Source of the DNA: Candidatus Nitrosotenuis sp. | Lineage (GTDB): Archaea; Thermoproteota; Nitrososphaeria; Nitrososphaerales; Nitrosopumilaceae | Direction of reading: 5' to 3' | NCBI GenBank assembly: GCA_023252015.1 | Contig: JAHEXS010000005.1 | Span: forward strand, 1-22,953 | DNA: 22,953 nt | Shown here: positions 6,008-13,868 of the stretch, in pieces | Numbering within the stretch: the stretch's first letter is position 1 | How the letters are laid out: every line of letters begins with the position of its first letter | The notes under the pieces: model-generated | Databases searched by the model: none | Seen by the model: only the letters and a program-made list of their open reading frames with translations | What the model was told of the DNA's origin: nothing | Position numbers and translations under genes: made by a program

Positions 6008-7122
6008 TGCATCTGAATTGGATTGTAGAAATTGTCGCGCTCTTCTACTTGGTATCCAATCTGATGAATTGCATCAATAATTTTTTGGCCAGTCAATTCA
6101 GTTGAGCGTGCACCGGTACATGATACTACTTCCTCTCCGATTAGAGTTCCGCCAAAATCATCTGCACCGTATCGCAATGCGATTTGTGCCATACCCACAC
6201 CGTTTGTAAGCCAAGACGATTGAATGTGAGGAATTAAACCGTTAAAGACCAGTCTTGATATTGCAATCATTTTCAAAAGATGCATTCCACCAACTCCATA
6301 CAGTACAAGATTTTCTTTTTGCATCAAGGTGTTGTTTGGCTCAAAGCTCCAAGGAATAAATGCCATGAACCCTTTGGTCTTTTGCTGTAGTTTTACAATT
6401 CTTTCAAAGTGTTCCGCAATATCATTTAGCGACTCAACGTGACCATACATCATTGTTGCAGATGCCGGCAGCCCAAGGGAATGAGCCTCTTCCATTATTC
6501 TAAGCCATTCATCGCTTGTGATCTTTTTTGGGCTAATGATGTCTTTGACGCTGTCAACGAGAATTTCTGCACCAGCTCCAGGAATTGATTGTAATCCGGC
6601 GTCCTTTAGTCTAGAGAGGACTTCTTTTGTCGATGTCTTTTCTATTCTCGATATCATATCGATTTCTGATGCGGATAATCCGTGGACTCCTATTTCTGGG
6701 AACTTTTTTCGAATCAATCTAAATGCGTCTTCATAGTATTCGATTCCAAGATTCGGATTGTGACCACCCTGAATCAGAACTTGTCGAATCTTGAAGAGAT
6801 CCCATGATGTCTTGACTCTAGCTTCAATCTGGTCAAGTGTAAGAGTATATGATTCGGAATCTCCTGGGGGTCTGTAAAATGCGCAAAACTTGCAATCAGT
6901 AATGCAGACATTTGTATAATTCAAAATTATGTTATTGACAAAGGATGCCTTTTTTCCAAACTTTTTTTGTGTGATATGTCCTGCAACAAGGCCAATCAGG
7001 TGTACGTCTTCTGACTTTAGTAGTCTTAGGGTGTCATCAAAGGACGGCAGGATATCATGCAGTGAATTTTCTAAAATATCGCCAATATCGCTTGAATGGA
7101 TTTGTTCAGTGATTTGGCTCAA
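6004..7122 (-). CDS. mqnC: Radical SAM cyclic dehypoxanthine futalosine synthase, MqnC-like
   Basis: This radical S-adenosylmethionine enzyme probably catalyses the cyclisation of dehypoxanthine futalosine in futalosine-type menaquinone synthesis. The [4Fe-4S] motif is CITDCKFC (C73, C77, C80), in the context NYTNVC...AFYRPPG typical of MqnC. QGGHNPNLGIEYYED (118-132) and YGHVES follow, and length (372) is normal. Related MqnE and F420-pathway CofH proteins share the fold, but the AFYRPPG and GGxNPxLxxxYYED segments favour MqnC. The start is a TTG at 7122, with a TTAAATAATATT box at 7147-7158 about 30 nt upstream. Its last codons overlap the stop of the UbiD-family gene within a CTAG tetranucleotide. 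Ammonia-oxidising archaea contain menaquinones, which fits. Confidence 0.85.
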   Translation of the reverse strand: MSQITEQIHSSDIGDILENSLHDILPSFDDTLRLLKSEDVHLIGLVAGHITQKKFGKKASFVNNIILNYTNVCITDCKFCAFYRPPGDSESYTLTLDQIEARVKTSWDLFKIRQVLIQGGHNPNLGIEYYEDAFRLIRKKFPEIGVHGLSASEIDMISRIEKTSTKEVLSRLKDAGLQSIPGAGAEILVDSVKDIISPKKITSDEWLRIMEEAHSLGLPASATMMYGHVESLNDIAEHFERIVKLQQKTKGFMAFIPWSFEPNNTLMQKENLVLYGVGGMHLLKMIAISRLVFNGLIPHIQSSWLTNGVGMAQIALRYGADDFGGTLIGEEVVSCTGARSTELTGQKIIDAIHQIGYQVEERDNFYNPIQMH

Positions 7123-7146
7123 TGGGTGTGATTTTATTGGTTTTTC

Positions 7147-7158
7147 AATATTATTTAA
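7147..7158 (-). promoter_or_regulatory. TATA-like box of mqnC
   Basis: The minus strand reads TTAAATAATATT, centred about 30 nt upstream of the TTG start at 7122. Confidence 0.4.
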
Positions 7159-7266
7159 TCCTGACTGTCAAATCTACGGTTGATTGATTTGACTCACCAC
7201 AATCTGCTTTGCCTCTTTGACTGATTTTTTGATGCTAATACTCAATTTCAAGTTTGATCACGTACG

Positions 7267-7294
7267 TTATTTTTAATTAGGGCACATTGAGGAG
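7267..7294 (+). promoter_or_regulatory. Aromatic operon promoter box and SD-like site
   Basis: TTATTTTTAATT at 7267-7278 is about 27-30 nt before the ATG at 7302 and would give an almost leaderless transcript. GAGGAG at 7289-7294 is also well placed as a Shine-Dalgarno site for that ATG if transcription starts further upstream. Both point to 7302 rather than the TTG at 7287. The octamer ACGTACGT (7260-7267) abuts the box and could be a regulator or TFB contact. Confidence 0.45.
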
Positions 7295-7301
7295 ATCCGA
7301 C

Positions 7302-8090
7302 ATGGTCAGCGGATTCCAGATAAGAATGGACAGGATTTTGCGCAAAGGCAAGATGCTTTGTATTCCGATGGACCATGGAATTTCAAGTGGCCCAGTAGAT
7401 GGACTCCAGAACCCATCAGAGGTTATCCAAAAATGCGAACATCATGGATTGACCAGCATCATAATTAACAAAGGAATCATAAAATCGCTACCAAGGTCGT
7501 TACGAATTGGCATTTTAGTTCATTATTCTGCAAGCACGTCTCTTTCAACGTCTCCAAACAGAAAAATGTTAACAGGGAGTGTTGAGGAAGCGCTAAGACT
7601 TGGTGCAGACGGCGTATCACTTCACATCAATGTTGGTGGAAAAGAAGAACCAGAAATGCTAGAACAGCTTGGTAAAATTTCAGAAGAATGTCACAAGTGG
7701 CAAGTTCCATTACTTGCAATGATGTACCCCAGAGGCGAGAACATCAAAAATCCACATGATCCTGAGATAGTAGGACACGTTGCAAGAATCGGTGCAGAGC
7801 TTGGTGCAGACATTGTCAAGACATTGTATACTGGCGATATTGATTCTTTTTCAAAAATAGTAAAAGCAATTCCAGTTCCAGTAGTAATAGCAGGTGGACC
7901 AAAGGCAAAAACCGATGCAGATGTTTTGCAAATGACAGAAGATGCAATGAAAGCTGGTGCAAAAGGAGTAACATATGGTCGCAACATTTTTGCTCATAAA
8001 TCACCAGATCATATGGTCAGAGCACTAGCTGGAGTCATTTTCAGAAACGAATCAGCAAAAGAAGCAGAGAAGCAAATTGGAAAAAAGTAA
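7302..8090 (+). CDS. aroA': 2-amino-3,7-dideoxy-D-threo-hept-6-ulosonate (ADTH) synthase
   Basis: This FbaB/DeoC-type class I aldolase catalyses the first step of the archaeal route to dehydroquinate. It joins a 6-deoxyketohexose phosphate with aspartate semialdehyde and so replaces DAHP synthase. The 262-residue barrel contains the PMDHG motif (D24, H25), Y142 in MMYPRGEN, the Schiff-base lysine K173 in ADIVKT, and a phosphate-binding VVIAGGPK segment. Spacing matches Methanocaldococcus MJ0400. I chose the ATG at 7302 because of the GAGGAG sequence and promoter box; the TTG at 7287 would remove that site. It heads a long co-directional operon and overlaps the next gene by 14 bp if that gene starts at its TTG. 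A generic class I fructose-bisphosphate aldolase is the main alternative, made unlikely by the context. Confidence 0.93.
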   Translation: MVSGFQIRMDRILRKGKMLCIPMDHGISSGPVDGLQNPSEVIQKCEHHGLTSIIINKGIIKSLPRSLRIGILVHYSASTSLSTSPNRKMLTGSVEEALRLGADGVSLHINVGGKEEPEMLEQLGKISEECHKWQVPLLAMMYPRGENIKNPHDPEIVGHVARIGAELGADIVKTLYTGDIDSFSKIVKAIPVPVVIAGGPKAKTDADVLQMTEDAMKAGAKGVTYGRNIFAHKSPDHMVRALAGVIFRNESAKEAEKQIGKK

Positions 8091-9129
8091 GGAACTGATA
8101 ATTTTACCAAAGGTTACCAAGTCTCAGATTGGCAAGTTTTTGGCCGCGCTTGAAAATGAGGGAATTAGAACAATATACTTGGATCCAAAACTTCTTGGCA
8201 AATCAAAACTAGTATCGATTTATCCATCACAGAGCGCAAAATACGTGGTTCTTGAAAAGGATGTATCTAGACCAAAGGGCAAGAAAATTGGAAAGAGATT
8301 CAAGGTTCTATCAAATGCAGACATAGAAAAAATTCTCAATGAAGCAAAGAAGGGACTAGATTTTGTCATAATAGAAGTAAAGGACTGGAAAATAATTCCG
8401 CTAGAAAACATTATCGCAAAATTGCATAAAATTCATACTGACATTTATGCGACCGCTCGAAGCCCAGAAGAAGTAAGAAAAATGTTTTCCATTTTAGAAA
8501 TCGGTGTTGACGGTGTAATATTTGAGGCAAGCTCAATCAACGAGGCAAGAGAGGCACTAGTGTACCTCGGGAGCAGCAGTTTTGAGTTGCAAGAAGCAAA
8601 GATAATTGACATAAAAGAAGTTGGTGACGGCGAACGAGTGTGCGTTGACACGGCATCAATGCTGCATCGTGGTGAGGGGATGTTAATTGGCAGCAGATCA
8701 AACTTTTTGTTCTTAGTTCACAATGAATCTGTAGGATCATCATTTACATCTCCGCGACCATTTAGAGTAAATGCAGGAGCAGTCCACTGTTACACCATTG
8801 CACCAGATGGCACTACAAAATATCTATCAGAACTTGAGACGGGCTCAGAGGTCCTGATTTTAGACTCCAGGGGAAAGGCAAGGCGTGCAACTGTCGGCCG
8901 CTCAAAGATTGAGAGAAGACCGATGCTAATGATAAAGGCGCAGATTGGCGATGAGATAGGCGGGATTATAGCTCAGGATGCAGAAACCATTCGATTTGTA
9001 AAACCTGGAGGACATCTAGTTTCAGTTACCCATCTAAAAAAGGGCGATACCGTAATGGTTCATGCAAAATCAGCTACCGGAAGACATTTCGGCATGGAAG
9101 TGTCAGACGAATACATTCTTGAAAAATAG
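8077..9129 (+). CDS. aroB': 3-Dehydroquinate synthase II
   Basis: This archaeal NAD-dependent enzyme performs oxidative deamination and cyclisation of ADTH to 3-dehydroquinate. It is unrelated to bacterial AroB. At 350 residues it is of normal length and has the family segments GEGMLIGSRSNFLFLVHNE, RPFRVNAGAVHCY and KPGGHLVSVTHLKKGD. The start is taken as the TTG at 8077 (MEKSKELIIL), inside the last codons of the ADTH synthase gene, which suggests translational coupling. No ATG is available near the conserved N-terminus. The pairing with ADTH synthase is diagnostic of the aspartate-semialdehyde route. The aroD gene follows after five bases. Confidence 0.95.
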   Translation: MEKSKELIILPKVTKSQIGKFLAALENEGIRTIYLDPKLLGKSKLVSIYPSQSAKYVVLEKDVSRPKGKKIGKRFKVLSNADIEKILNEAKKGLDFVIIEVKDWKIIPLENIIAKLHKIHTDIYATARSPEEVRKMFSILEIGVDGVIFEASSINEAREALVYLGSSSFELQEAKIIDIKEVGDGERVCVDTASMLHRGEGMLIGSRSNFLFLVHNESVGSSFTSPRPFRVNAGAVHCYTIAPDGTTKYLSELETGSEVLILDSRGKARRATVGRSKIERRPMLMIKAQIGDEIGGIIAQDAETIRFVKPGGHLVSVTHLKKGDTVMVHAKSATGRHFGMEVSDEYILEK

Positions 9130-9134
9130 AAAAC

Positions 9135-9803
9135 ATGGCATACAAAACATGCGTTAGTGTAGCCGAAATAACCCCAAAAAAGATCCAGTCCACTCTAAGA
9201 CAGGCACTACAAAAATCAGACTATGCGGAAATTAGATTTGATTTTCTTAGACCAGAGCAAATTCCAGATGCGTTGCAGTCGATACAAAATCATCTCAAGC
9301 GATGCATATGCACGCTTAGGCCAAAATCAGAAGGCGGTAAGTTTGTTGGAACGGAGCAAAACCGAGTCTCAATTCTAAAGCTAATTGCAGAATATAGACC
9401 ATATCTGCTTGACCTAGAATTTTCAACGATTTCAAAAAACAGATCACTGATTGAATATGTAAGAAAAACAGGAACGCAAATGCTTGTATCTTGGCACGAC
9501 TTTAAGAAAACTCCAAGCTATTCTACATTAAACTCAAAGATGAAAAAGATGAAAAAATTCTCAAAAAATGTAAAGATTGTAACCATGGCAAATTCAATCA
9601 GTGATGCAACAACTGTCTTATCACTGTACAGAAAACAAAATACAGACCTAATTGCCTTTTCGATGGGGGATTACGGAAGAATATCGCGTATTTTATGTAT
9701 GAGTCTTGGTAGCCCCTTCACGTATGTTTCACTTGGAAAACCAATTGCTCCAGGTCAGTTCAGTGTAGATGAAGTTAAATCAATCATACGTTTGCAAAAA
9801 TAA
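9135..9803 (+). CDS. aroD: 3-Dehydroquinate dehydratase, type I
   Basis: This Schiff-base enzyme dehydrates 3-dehydroquinate to 3-dehydroshikimate. The 222-residue barrel has the substrate-binding EIRFD (32-36), a CTLRPKSEGG strand (59-68), the general base H121 in SWHDF, the Schiff-base lysine K147 in VKIVTMA, and the PGQFS loop (207-211) near the C-terminus. The ATG at 9135 follows the previous stop by five bases, and the next ATG lies two bases after its own stop, so expression as part of one transcript is very likely. Archaeal members are shorter than the ~250-residue E. coli AroD, as here. Confidence 0.95.
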   Translation: MAYKTCVSVAEITPKKIQSTLRQALQKSDYAEIRFDFLRPEQIPDALQSIQNHLKRCICTLRPKSEGGKFVGTEQNRVSILKLIAEYRPYLLDLEFSTISKNRSLIEYVRKTGTQMLVSWHDFKKTPSYSTLNSKMKKMKKFSKNVKIVTMANSISDATTVLSLYRKQNTDLIAFSMGDYGRISRILCMSLGSPFTYVSLGKPIAPGQFSVDEVKSIIRLQK

Positions 9804-9805
9804 GG

Positions 9806-10627
9806 ATGACAAAGACTTTTGCAGTAATTGGTGATCCAATAGATCATTCACTTTCTCCAAATATTCACAATGCCGCATTCAATGCACTTGGCATGGACTG
9901 TACATACATTGCATATAGAATTCCAAAGGGTGAGCTCAAGGAAGGAATTGAGTCACTAAGACAGATCAAAATTTCAGGATTTAATGTAACCATACCGCAC
10001 AAAATAGAGATGATGAGGTATATTGACGAGCTAAGCGAGGAATGCAAAACCATTGGTGCCATAAATACGGTTACAAATGAAAATGGTAGACTCATCGGAC
10101 ATAACACAGACATGGACGGTTTCTTGGAGCCAATCAAAAAGAGAAACATCGCGATAAAAAACGAGGACGTTTTGCTTCTTGGTGCAGGTGGAGCTGCAAG
10201 AGCAATAGCAGCTGGATTTGCAAAGGAAGGCGCTCACAAAATAACAATTGCAAATAGAACAAAGGAAAAAGGGAAGGAATTGGCAAAATTTGCGGCTAGT
10301 TTGGGAATAGAATCAAACGAAACATCGTTAGACGAGGCCGGACAAAATGCAGGAAAGTACAAATTCGTAGTAAACGCAACTTCGGTTGGCCTGAAAAACG
10401 AACTAAGTCCAATTTCAACCAATGCCATAAATTCACAGAATGTAGTTTATGATATCATATACATGCCAATGAACACTGACTTTATTGCTCAAAGTAAAAA
10501 AAAGTCAGCCATTGTAATTTATGGGTATGAAATGCTGCTCGGACAGGCGTGCCTCGCATTTGAGATATGGCATAAGGTCAAAGCACCATATGATGCAATG
10601 AGAAAAGTTTTGCTTGGAGGATTTTGA
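9806..10627 (+). CDS. aroE: Shikimate dehydrogenase
   Basis: This enzyme reduces 3-dehydroshikimate to shikimate with NADPH. The 273-residue protein has the shikimate-binding SLSP (15-18), the catalytic lysine K66 in NVTIPHK, the partner aspartate D102 in GHNTD, the nucleotide loop GAGGAARA (126-133), and NRT (150-152), which selects NADPH. NATSVGL and YGYEMLLGQA complete the family pattern. The ATG is separated from aroD by two bases. Its TGA stop overlaps the ATG of the shikimate kinase gene (TGATG). Confidence 0.96.
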   Translation: MTKTFAVIGDPIDHSLSPNIHNAAFNALGMDCTYIAYRIPKGELKEGIESLRQIKISGFNVTIPHKIEMMRYIDELSEECKTIGAINTVTNENGRLIGHNTDMDGFLEPIKKRNIAIKNEDVLLLGAGGAARAIAAGFAKEGAHKITIANRTKEKGKELAKFAASLGIESNETSLDEAGQNAGKYKFVVNATSVGLKNELSPISTNAINSQNVVYDIIYMPMNTDFIAQSKKKSAIVIYGYEMLLGQACLAFEIWHKVKAPYDAMRKVLLGGF

Positions 10628-11481
10628 TGACGCAAGTAAAAGCAACGATACATGGTGCAATATCAATAGTAAACGCAATTGCCACAGGAAAAGGTTCAAC
10701 ATTAGGCATTGCGGCAAAAGTTGAAGCAATCATAAAAGCTTCTGAAGGTCACGGCATACAGATTGAAGTTGACAATCATGATCTCAGTTCAAGGCTTATC
10801 AACAAAGTTGTAGAATATACAGTTCCAAAAAAAGATCTTGAAAAAAACAAAATAGAAATTTCCCTAAAGTCAGAAATTCCAACGGGCTACGGATTGAAGA
10901 GCTCAAGCGCGATTTCTTCGGTAGTGTCACTTGCATGCAACAAGATGTTCAGATCTAAATTTAATGACAATCAAGTTTTGATTCCTGGAGTAGAGGCATC
11001 AATTGCTACAAAGGTCAGCATAACTGGCGCATATGACGATGCATGTGCTTGTTATTTCGGCGGGACCGTGGTTACTGACAATTACAAGCGAAAAATAATA
11101 AAAATGCAGAAAACCCCAACGAATCTTTTGGTAGTGGTGTTTGTACCTAGATCACGTAAACGAGGAAATGTCAAGAACTTGAAAAACATCAAGGAGATCT
11201 TTGAAAAGGCATGGGATTTTGCAGAAGACGGTGATTATTGGAACGCCATGGTACTAAACGGACTTGCCACATCCACAATACTGAATTCTGATCCAAAAAT
11301 AATCTCAAATCTAATCGAGAACGGGGCACTTGGGGCATCAGTATCAGGAAACGGGCCAGCCATTGCGGCGATAGTAAAAAAAGACAAAGTATCAAACATA
11401 GAAAAAGTATTTTCAGAACTGGAGGGGAAAACATTCGTTTCTGAAATAAATAACAAAAAGGCAGAGGCTCATGAACTGTAA
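10627..11481 (+). CDS. aroK: Archaeal shikimate kinase, GHMP family
   Basis: This enzyme phosphorylates shikimate at the 3-hydroxyl. It belongs to the GHMP kinase superfamily and is not related to bacterial AroK/AroL. The 284-residue protein opens with a segment typical of archaeal shikimate kinases (TIHGAISIVNAIATGKG). The phosphate-binding loop is IPTGYGLKSSSA (84-95), and GALGASVSGNGPAIAAI forms the third GHMP motif near the C-terminus. The ATG at 10627 shares a base with the aroE stop; a TTG three bases earlier is also possible. The end overlaps the aroA start by 11 bp. Position between aroE and aroA confirms shikimate rather than homoserine or mevalonate as substrate. Confidence 0.94.
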   Translation: MTQVKATIHGAISIVNAIATGKGSTLGIAAKVEAIIKASEGHGIQIEVDNHDLSSRLINKVVEYTVPKKDLEKNKIEISLKSEIPTGYGLKSSSAISSVVSLACNKMFRSKFNDNQVLIPGVEASIATKVSITGAYDDACACYFGGTVVTDNYKRKIIKMQKTPTNLLVVVFVPRSRKRGNVKNLKNIKEIFEKAWDFAEDGDYWNAMVLNGLATSTILNSDPKIISNLIENGALGASVSGNGPAIAAIVKKDKVSNIEKVFSELEGKTFVSEINNKKAEAHEL

Positions 11482-12739
11482 GGTAGAAAAATCAAAGTTA
11501 AGCGGTGTAATTTCATGCCCCCCAAACAAAAGTTATACTCACAGAGCAATCTTTCTGTCATCTCTAGTAAACGGAAAAAGCCTAGTCAAAAACGTGTTAC
11601 GATCAAGAGATACAAATGCAACTATAGAAATCTGCAAAAATCTCGGTGCAGAGATTCAAGAAGCAGGAAATAATCTCAAAGTAAAAGGAATAGACGAGTT
11701 TAATGAGTCAGATCTTACACTTGACGCATCGAATTCTGGAACAACAATAAGAATCGCTGCCGCAATTTCAGCAATGCGTGATGGAAAGACGATTCTGACT
11801 GGAGACGAGAGTCTAAGAAAAAGACCAATGAAACAATTAATGGATGCACTCGAATCACTAGGAGCAAATTGTGAATCAAATGAAGGCAAGCCTCCACTTA
11901 CAGTATTTGGAAAAATTAAAGGAGGAGAAATTACAATTCTTGGAAACATTTCAAGCCAGTTCATATCTGCACTTTTCATTGTTGCACCACTGACTGAAAT
12001 TGGAGTTACAGTGAACATCAGTTCTGAGTTGGTGTCAAAGCCATATCTTGATGCAACTATTTCAACTATGAAAAAATTTGGAGTAGAAGTCGAAGTTATT
12101 GAACCATACAGGAAATACAAGATCGAGCCTCAAGAATACAAACATGCAACAATAACAATTCCATCGGATTTTTCAAGTGTTGCATTACTATTGTCAGCTG
12201 CAGTACTCGTAGGAGATAGCTTTACAATCAAGATTTCATTTGGCGATCTAGCGCAGGGCGATGAGGCAATAATTGACATATTGGAAAAACTCGGAGTAAA
12301 TATCTCACTGCATAACAATACAATCAAGGTAAAGGCGCCTGAAAAACTACTTGGCGGAAAATTTGACCTCTCAAACACGCCTGATCTTTTACCTCCGCTT
12401 TCAATACTTGCACTCAAGTCAGGATTTCCAATAGAATTGTACAATGTCAAGCATGCAAGATACAAGGAAACTGATAGGATTGCCATTCTTGCACGCGAGC
12501 TTCAAAAGATTGGAATCAAGGTTACCGAAAAAGAAGACGGTTTGATCCTAGGCCCCCCAGACAAAGTCAAAGGTGCAAAACTAAATTCAGAAGATGACCA
12601 CCGATTGTTCATGGCATTTTGTATAGCTGGAATGTACGTTGGAGACTGTACAGTTTCCAACCCAGAGTCAGTCGATGTGTCTTATCCAAGCTTTATTTCG
12701 GACATGAATCAGGTCGGGGCAAAAATCACAACGCTATAA
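11471..12739 (+). CDS. aroA: 3-Phosphoshikimate 1-carboxyvinyltransferase (EPSP synthase)
   Basis: This enzyme transfers the enolpyruvyl group of PEP to shikimate 3-phosphate. The 422-residue protein has the N-terminal substrate site PPNKSYTHRA (K20, S21, R25), the PEP-site NSGTTIR (88-94) and LRKRPM (115-120), the catalytic aspartate in NTPDLLPP, and the KETDRI and EDDHRLFMAF segments. The conserved alanine of the common NAGTAxR pattern is replaced by serine and threonine (NSGTTIR). That is common in archaeal forms and, to my knowledge, not by itself evidence of inhibitor tolerance. The ATG lies within the last codons of the shikimate kinase gene. Confidence 0.96.
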   Translation: MNCKVEKSKLSGVISCPPNKSYTHRAIFLSSLVNGKSLVKNVLRSRDTNATIEICKNLGAEIQEAGNNLKVKGIDEFNESDLTLDASNSGTTIRIAAAISAMRDGKTILTGDESLRKRPMKQLMDALESLGANCESNEGKPPLTVFGKIKGGEITILGNISSQFISALFIVAPLTEIGVTVNISSELVSKPYLDATISTMKKFGVEVEVIEPYRKYKIEPQEYKHATITIPSDFSSVALLLSAAVLVGDSFTIKISFGDLAQGDEAIIDILEKLGVNISLHNNTIKVKAPEKLLGGKFDLSNTPDLLPPLSILALKSGFPIELYNVKHARYKETDRIAILARELQKIGIKVTEKEDGLILGPPDKVKGAKLNSEDDHRLFMAFCIAGMYVGDCTVSNPESVDVSYPSFISDMNQVGAKITTL

Positions 12740-12740
12740 G

Positions 12741-12750
12741 GGTTATATGC
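12741..12750 (+). promoter_or_regulatory. Possible internal promoter before aroC
   Basis: GGTTATATGC has its TTATAT core about 27 nt upstream of the aroC ATG (12773), right after the aroA stop. The 33-bp gap is the longest inside the operon up to aroC, and the spacing fits a leaderless start. It may allow chorismate-branch genes to be transcribed separately. Confidence 0.4.
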
Positions 12751-12772
12751 TTCAGATGGTGGTTTTTATTTA

Positions 12773-13867
12773 ATGTCTGGCAGTTCCATCGGTCAGAGAC
12801 TTGTTTTGACCAGTTTTGGGGAAAGTCATGGAAAATGTGTAGGGGCAGTATTAGATGGATGCCCGGCAGGACTTGAGATACAAGAAAAAGATATTCAGAA
12901 AATGCTTGATCAAAGAAAGCCAGGGCAATCACTTGTATCAACACAAAGAAAGGAAGGTGATCAAGTTGAGATAATTTCTGGAGTTTTCAGAGGATATACA
13001 ACGGGTGCACCAATTACAATGATAATTTGGAACGAGGATCAAGACCCAAGAGCGTATGATGAACTAATAACAAAGATCAGACCGGGACATTCAGATTATC
13101 CTGCTTTTGTAAAATACAACGAATTTAATGATTATAGGGGTGGTGGGCGCTTTTCGGGAAGGCTGACCGCCACTCACGTTATGGGTGGAGCAATTGCAAG
13201 AAAACTGCTCAAAGTCACATTGGGAATTGAGACAAATTCCTACACAATCAAGATAGGGAAAATCTTAATGAATAGTAAATTTGAGACAAAAATGAAAACC
13301 CAGATTTACGATAACGAGGTCAGATGTCCTGATAAAAAAATTGCAGAAAAAATGAGAAATTCAATTTTGGATGCACGAAAACACAGTGACTCGCTAGGCG
13401 GGATAATAGAATCCACTACGATAAATCTACCAGTTGGTTTGGGTGAGCCAATCTTTGGTTCTTTAGAGTCGGATATCAGCAAGGCAATCTATTCCATTCC
13501 ATCCGTAAAGGGAGTAGAGTTCGGCTCAGGCTTTGCAGGTTCTGAATTATTTGGCTCCGAAAACAACGACCAATATATTGTCAGAGGAGGCAAAATAATT
13601 ACAAAAACAAACAACGCCGGTGGAATCCTAGGAGGACTCTCAAATGGCATGCCAATTGTAATGAGAGTAGCATTCAAGCCAGCCTCATCAATTGCAAAAA
13701 AACAAACTACGATAGATGTCAAAACAAAAAAGCCAGTCACATTGCAGGTACATGGAAGACATGATCCGTGTGTTGTTCCGCGAGCACCGCCTGTTGTAGA
13801 TTCACTTGTTTCACTAGTACTTGCAGATCATGCGCTTTTAGGCGGCTTCATAAAACCAACATTGTAA
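12773..13867 (+). CDS. aroC: Chorismate synthase
   Basis: This FMN-dependent enzyme removes phosphate from EPSP to give chorismate. The 364-residue protein has the opening signature SFGESHG (H19), the second signature RGGGRFSGRLTATHV, the GSGFAGSELFGSENND segment and the C-terminal PRAPPVVDSLVSLVLADH with its conserved arginine and aspartate. The archaeal GRFSGRLT replaces the common GRSSARET. Reduced FMN must be supplied by a separate reductase, as no oxidoreductase domain is fused. It follows aroA by 33 bp with its own possible promoter and precedes the mutase-aminotransferase gene by one base. Confidence 0.96.
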   Translation: MSGSSIGQRLVLTSFGESHGKCVGAVLDGCPAGLEIQEKDIQKMLDQRKPGQSLVSTQRKEGDQVEIISGVFRGYTTGAPITMIIWNEDQDPRAYDELITKIRPGHSDYPAFVKYNEFNDYRGGGRFSGRLTATHVMGGAIARKLLKVTLGIETNSYTIKIGKILMNSKFETKMKTQIYDNEVRCPDKKIAEKMRNSILDARKHSDSLGGIIESTTINLPVGLGEPIFGSLESDISKAIYSIPSVKGVEFGSGFAGSELFGSENNDQYIVRGGKIITKTNNAGGILGGLSNGMPIVMRVAFKPASSIAKKQTTIDVKTKKPVTLQVHGRHDPCVVPRAPPVVDSLVSLVLADHALLGGFIKPTL

Positions 13868-13868
13868 A

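Noticed and set aside
11656..12120. 154-residue minus-strand frame
   Set aside because: It lies wholly inside aroA, which has all EPSP synthase motifs in the other strand.
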